Assembly: GCA_038248985.1 (NCBI GenBank)
Contig: JBBRWV010000173.1
Location: 1 to 5,491, forward strand
DNA: 5,491 nt
Direction of reading: 5' to 3'
Origin: JBBRWV01 sp038248985
Lineage (GTDB): Bacteria; Planctomycetota; Phycisphaerae; WQYP01
In this document: positions 5,394-5,491 of the stretch, in pieces
How the letters are laid out: every line of letters starts with the position of its first letter
Position numbering within the stretch: position 1 is the stretch's first letter
Notes under the pieces: model-generated
What the model was told of the DNA's origin: nothing
The model's input: only the letters and a program-made list of their open reading frames with translations
Databases searched by the model: none
Program-made: the position numbers and the translations under genes

Positions 5394-5491
5394 ATGGCGA
5401 ATAAGTTTCAAGGACGATACGAGCCGCGTGTGGAAGAGCAGTTGCGGGTGTTTTGGCGGACGTTGTCGGAGAAGGATGGGCGGCGTTTTGC
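5394..5491 (+). CDS. N-terminus of a probable ISAzo13-family transposase (partial)
   Basis: The ATG at 5394 has a perfect AGGAGG at 5381-5386, seven bases upstream, and opens a frame that runs off the window. The visible 32 residues include YEPRVEEQLRVFWRTLSEKD followed by GRRF. This resembles the opening of ISAzo13-type transposases, where a 'LSEKDRRRYAA' segment leads into a helix-turn-helix that tests for the target. Recognition rests on this short stretch only, so another helix-turn-helix protein is possible. Divergent from the terminase gene; no terminal inverted repeat of the element can be confirmed because its other end is outside the window. Confidence 0.5.
   Translation, partial: MANKFQGRYEPRVEEQLRVFWRTLSEKDGRRF

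Overview
The window looks like chromosomal DNA of a PVC-superphylum bacterium, most plausibly Verrucomicrobia, Lentisphaerae or Planctomycetes. The pointers are a C-terminal H-X9-DG prepilin-type fragment (a protein class abundant in those phyla), a PhyH dioxygenase divergent from an AraC regulator, and an ISAzo13-like transposase start. This placement is an inference; no 16S or other marker gene is present.

Layout, left to right. Positions 1-129 look like the end of an insertion sequence: two GGACA...TATCTGC repeats 24 bp apart and the start of a small leftward reading frame with a good ribosome binding site. This end abuts, and seems to supply the stop codon of, a leftward MFS transporter (119-1396). 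Upstream of the transporter on the same strand is a 5'-truncated H-X9-DG prepilin-like remnant (1492-1938). A rightward lipoprotein Cu,Zn superoxide dismutase follows (1978-2577); it keeps every metal ligand but lacks both disulfide cysteines. It converges on a leftward phytanoyl-CoA-dioxygenase-family protein (2623-3477), which shares a 112-bp divergent control region with a rightward AraC-type regulator (3590-4375). A well-formed promoter drives tRNA-His(GTG) at 4476-4549.

Right of the tRNA the character changes. The strong G-richness of the + strand fades, and the content becomes accessory: a hairpin, a 23-bp-period repeat pair, a low-complexity repeat block (4700-4823), a leftward orphan P27-family phage terminase small subunit (4844-5191), and the first 32 codons of a probable ISAzo13-family transposase (from 5394). 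This resembles a decayed or rearranged mobile island lying against a tRNA gene, although no duplicated tRNA 3' end is visible in the window.

The best-supported functional link is the divergent AraC/PhyH pair: a cupin-type ligand-sensing regulator probably controls an Fe(II)/2-oxoglutarate oxygenase. SOD, transporter and tRNA look like independent units. I see no clearly new multi-gene system. The most distinctive points are the cysteine-less lipoprotein SOD, the possible near-leaderless araC-type promoter, and the tRNA-bounded island with an orphan terminase gene.
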